From Paracentrotus lividus (lineage: Eukaryota > Echinodermata > Echinoidea > Camarodonta > Echinidae), in NCBI GenBank assembly GCA_940671915.1, contig CALNVZ010003425.1:38325528-38389527 (forward strand): DNA of 64,000 nt. Direction: 5' to 3'. Below the pieces are notes generated by a model that made no database searches, was not told the origin of the DNA, and was given only the letters and a program-made list of their open reading frames with translations. The position numbers and the translations under genes are program-made. Shown here one piece after another: positions 61,009-64,000 of this stretch (its first letter is position 1; each line of letters opens with the position of its first letter).

Positions 61009-61171
61009 AGGACATCTCCCCCGGAGGACAACTCCCCCGGAGGACAACTCCCCCGGAGGACAACCCTAACCCTAACCCTAACCCCAACCCTAACCCTAAC
61101 CCTATGTCCTCCGGGGGAGCTGTCCTCCGGGAATTGTCCCCGGGGGAGTTGTCCTCCGGGGGAGATGTCCT
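61009..61171. repeat. Palindromic element with a telomere-like (CCCTAA)n core
   Basis: The left arm AGGACATCTCCCCCGGAGG, with further CCCCCGGAGGACAACT units, faces complementary units at the right ending GGGGGAGATGTCCT. Between them, 61064-61104 holds about seven CCCTAA units, one of them CCCCAA. CCCTAA is the metazoan telomere repeat. Confidence 0.85.
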
Positions 61172-61639
61172 GATACGGTAAAATAATGTAACGTCCCGTT
61201 TGATTTGACTAACATGAGATGCTTTTCTGATAGGGCGTCTATGACTTTACATGTTATCTTTGGGTTGGTTCTAAATGTTGTCAATACACCATGGTTTCAA
61301 TTTGTGATATCAAATCCAAAGGGCTGCTATCTAGATTTAACTGTGACTGTGTATTGAAGAAAAAAAAAATGCTAAAACGCATAATTTGTAGTGTTACAAT
61401 TTTGTATAAAGACCTTAATCACAAAATATTGATACTATCAGCAGACGACAGCAAAGTCCTTGAAAATATTCAGATACGTCATTGATAATGATGTCAAAAA
61501 TAGACTAAGGGCAAGGACAGCTCCTTCTCCTTGAATTGGATTCTTTAAAGCCAATTGGGAGTACCCTAAAGTGAGACACCATTTTGACTGAAAATCTTTG
61601 TAAATTGTTAGTATTTCATAATTATAAGTTATTACATAT

Positions 61640-61910
61640 TGCAGGCACGTATCCAGGATTTGATTTTGGCGCCCCCAGTGGTGGATCCAGAAAGGTACAT
61701 CCTATTTTTCCCCTTTACACCGGGCGAGCCAAAACGTACACTAATTTTTTTTTCACGTCACGCTGGTCGAGCGATAAGGGGGGGTCAATTTGGCGCCCCT
61801 CTAAGCTCAATTTGGCACCCCTTTGAGGTAATTTTGGCGCCCTTTTCGGCTCCTACCCGGGGGGGGCCCGGGTCCGTAAAGCCCCCCCCCCCCCCCCCCC
61901 CAGAATACGC
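61640..61910. repeat. Dispersed GC-rich repeat with C20 run
   Basis: It contains GGCACGTATCCAGGATTTG, several TTTGGCGCCCCT motifs, and ends in a run of about 20 C. A related piece (GGTACACCTAATTTTTTCCC, ACGGGCGAGC) lies right of the gap at 23210. No real gene. Confidence 0.6.
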
Positions 61911-62356
61911 ACATGCCTTAGACGAACGCCAAATTGTTTACAAACAATAAAAACTAGCTGAATTTTAACACAAATATAAACAATACAGATTTAAAGCAAA
62001 CGTCGCAGATACGAAACTCGGTTCGTTAATGAGAAAATAGCATTTGTTATAATTCTGTCATGGCAACAAGTTTCATTAATTCGGAAATGAAAAAAGCTCG
62101 TTTATCTAAAAATGGAATTAACCTCTTCAACCCGAAAATTAAATAAGATTTGTCAATTTGATATTTTAAGAAAAGTTCCTAAATCGCAAAATGAATTAGT
62201 GTTCGAACGTTATTTCATTTTATGACGACCAAACTTTATTCAATTTTCGAATTTACCAGCCATATTTCGCTTTCAGGTTAACGAACTCTATTTAAATTTC
62301 GGAGAACCGAACCTTTGGAGTGACGAGCTGTACCCATTATCATGTCACATGAGTAT

Positions 62357-62752
62357 TCATAGTCTTTCATCACCATCATCATCCCCATCATCACCATCGT
62401 CACCATCATTATCACCACCAAATTCATCATCATCACCCCCGTCAAGAAAGGCATTATCACCATCACTATCATCGTCACCATTATTTCCATAATCATCATC
62501 ATCATCATCACTATAATCAACATCATCATCATCATCACTATAATCAACATCATCCTCATCATCATCATCACCATCATCATCATTTTCATCATCATCCGCA
62601 TCAATGTCAATACCATCACAATCATCCTCATCCCCATCGAACACGTCGTTATCACAATAAATGTCATGATCATCATCACCGACATAATTTTGATGGATAT
62701 GCATAGCTATTTTGTCCTCCAGCATTTGTCCAGGGCCGTACCACGCAACTGT
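62357..62752 (-). other. Asp-rich open frame from a (GAT)n tract; coding status doubtful
   Basis: From an ATG pair at 62757-62752 the minus strand stays open for about 133 codons to 62357, mostly GAT/GAC (for example YSDDDDDVDYSDDDDDDYG) with a few Cys, Phe and Tyr. Trinucleotide repeats of this type rarely contain stops in that frame, so openness means little. A possible acceptor (ATGACAG before TTGCGTGG) would be phase-1 compatible with the neighbouring genes, but its pyrimidine tract is poor and no signal-peptide exon was found. Most likely a microsatellite. Confidence 0.3.
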
Positions 62753-62991
62753 CATCATGATTATAAGTTTAAGTTCTTTTACAACCCGTAGGCATACGTG
62801 TTGTATAATTAAAACGCGTTTCAATGGTTTGTTCAAGAACTTAGACTTATGACGGTTTCGTGTTTTCTTGAACTGACTTTAACTTTCGAGTCTGTATTAA
62901 ATGAAGCCATTTTTTTTTAATTTGTTTTTTATTCTGGCAGTAAACGAAACTCAAACAGGTAAATGTGTTTCTTTGAATTAAGGAAATCACC

Positions 62992-62997
62992 TTTATT
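62992..62997 (-). terminator. Candidate polyadenylation signal of the 63.2-kb gene
   Basis: AATAAA on the minus strand, 219 bp beyond the stop codon of the right-edge P16-related gene. Confidence 0.45.
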
Positions 62998-63215
62998 CTA
63001 AAAATGAACAAAAGAAATATAACTCAATTCAATATATCATGATATACATCACTTACAACAGAATGGGATTGCACAAATCTATGACATAGTTAAACTCTAT
63101 AATTATACGCAAAAGGAACATAACAAAATGAAGGAACAATTACGAAAATCCAAATCAAATCAATTCCTGGACGAGATGACAATTGTGTTCAAAATAAGAA
63201 CGTGGTTCATGAATG

Positions 63216-63676
63216 TTATTCTATATCAATATCAGCAGTCTGGTTATTTGACCCTGGTCGTTTGATAGCAAGTCCTGATACGACCACCACGGCGATCACG
63301 AGTATAATAACACCGAATCCGATGCCGACATGGGATGCTTTACTTTTTCCTGTAAAATAGCCACTATCTGCTTGTCCTTTCCCTATACCATATCCTGCCC
63401 ATCCGTTACGACCTATCGGGTTTGGTGCACCGGCATCAATCACGTGTACGGCAGCACCATCCGCGATATCGACATCAGTATCAATCTCGCTTTCGACTAC
63501 TGGTTCGACATCAGCGTCGTTTTCGGATTCATTTTCAATTTCTTCTTCAACATCGTTGTCAACGGGTTCTTCTGTGTCGAGATCAGGGACATCATTGTCG
63601 ACGTCCGTTTGTGTCTGAGCGAACGGGGTTTCGATGACGTCTTCAGCTGGCTTCGCCTCTGCTGCTAAGCATATAA
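63216..63676 (-). CDS. P16-related acidic type I membrane protein, second exon only (5' incomplete)
   Basis: A minus-strand exon runs from 63676, after CTACTTTGCAG, to the stop at 63216-63218 and encodes 153 residues with the phase-1 split codon. It starts VICLAAEAKPAED, closely like VCCLAVDAKPIKN at the same place in the 54.5-kb gene, which marks the end of the signal peptide. An Asp/Glu/Val-rich ectodomain follows (TDVDNDVPDLDTEEPVDNDV, EEEIENESENDADVE, IDTDVDIADG), then a Gly-rich spacer (NPIGRNGWAGYGIGKG). The helix is HVGIGFGVIILVIAVVVVSG, with a short tail, LAIKRPGSNNQTADIDIE. The first exon, about 46 nt with the ATG, is not present in 63677-64000 and should lie beyond the window. P16 family by architecture; function inferred. 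Confidence 0.8.
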
Positions 63677-64000
63677 CTGCAAAGTAGAAAGATCATAATG
63701 AATTTTATATTTTTTTACAAGGATCCAATATATACATATGCAATAATGCTGACTATCTACGTTAGCCATGTAATAAAACATTTGTAGTTTTATGCCAGTC
63801 AGCAAAAAGGGTGATGGCTACAATGACATCATGAAAAATGTAACTTCTTTGCTAGAATAAAAGTTGTAAATGGAAAATTTATGGTTATGGTTTACCATGG
63901 TTTTCAATATCTTTGCCGAATGAAATAGATATTTCGAGCACGAGAAATGAATATATACAACTGTCACATATAGAATTGAGTATTTGCGCCCTCGTTGTTA

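Noticed and set aside
62940-62958. Apparent 18-bp plus-strand micro-exon between GGCAG and GTAAAT
   Set aside because: There is no plus-strand gene here, the segment starts with a stop in one frame, and it lies between two minus-strand genes.
1-64000. CRISPR array, prokaryotic operon or viral genome
   Set aside because: No spacer-repeat periodicity, ribosome binding sites or dense coding; spliced genes and metazoan repeats indicate an animal nuclear contig.

Overview
The window reads as a draft echinoderm (sea urchin) nuclear contig. It is AT-rich, intron-dense and crowded with simple repeats, short inverted-repeat transposons and LINE/SINE debris, and it has one run of N at 23105-23209. The identification rests on the two-exon gene at 40089-42912. 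It encodes a 181-residue Gly/Asp/Ser-rich type I membrane protein that I recognise as P16, a biomineralization protein of sea urchin primary mesenchyme (skeletogenic) cells. I cannot tell the species.

Layout. 1-11000: no convincing gene; palindromic repeats, a Tc1/mariner-like foldback, a LINE endonuclease relic and a 214-bp tandem repeat. 11098-20141 (+): five exons of a secreted lectin-like gene (a Cys-containing N-terminal segment, one EGF domain and a fibrinogen-related domain); the signal-peptide exon was not found. 20228-28600: transposon relics, including a decayed transposase, minisatellites on both sides of the gap, and a LINE fragment. 30237-33430 (+): a two-exon gene for a small secreted Ser/Glu-rich protein. 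36570-37545: a LINE 3' end. 40089-42912 (+): P16. 45512-46480: a 35-bp minisatellite. 46972-53000: a SINE and several foldback elements. 54556-55774 (+), 58423-59578 (-) and 63216-63676 (-, first exon beyond the window): three more two-exon genes for small type I membrane proteins related to P16.

How the genes fit together. P16 and the two complete relatives share one architecture: a short first exon with most of the signal peptide, one phase-1 intron, then a single exon with a low-complexity acidic, Gly/Pro/Ser-rich ectodomain, one transmembrane helix and a short basic tail. The partial gene at the right edge shows the same second-exon design. The helix has a common core (VGIAFAV or close variants). 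The 30-kb gene has the same exon/phase layout but no membrane helix. This is a tandem, locally inverted family of acidic cell-surface proteins plus a possibly related secreted protein. The known role of P16 suggests skeletal mineral deposition, but that extension is inference.

Most other open frames are low-complexity or repeat shadows. Exon boundaries were set by hand from GT/AG sites and reading phase; no alignments or transcript data were available.
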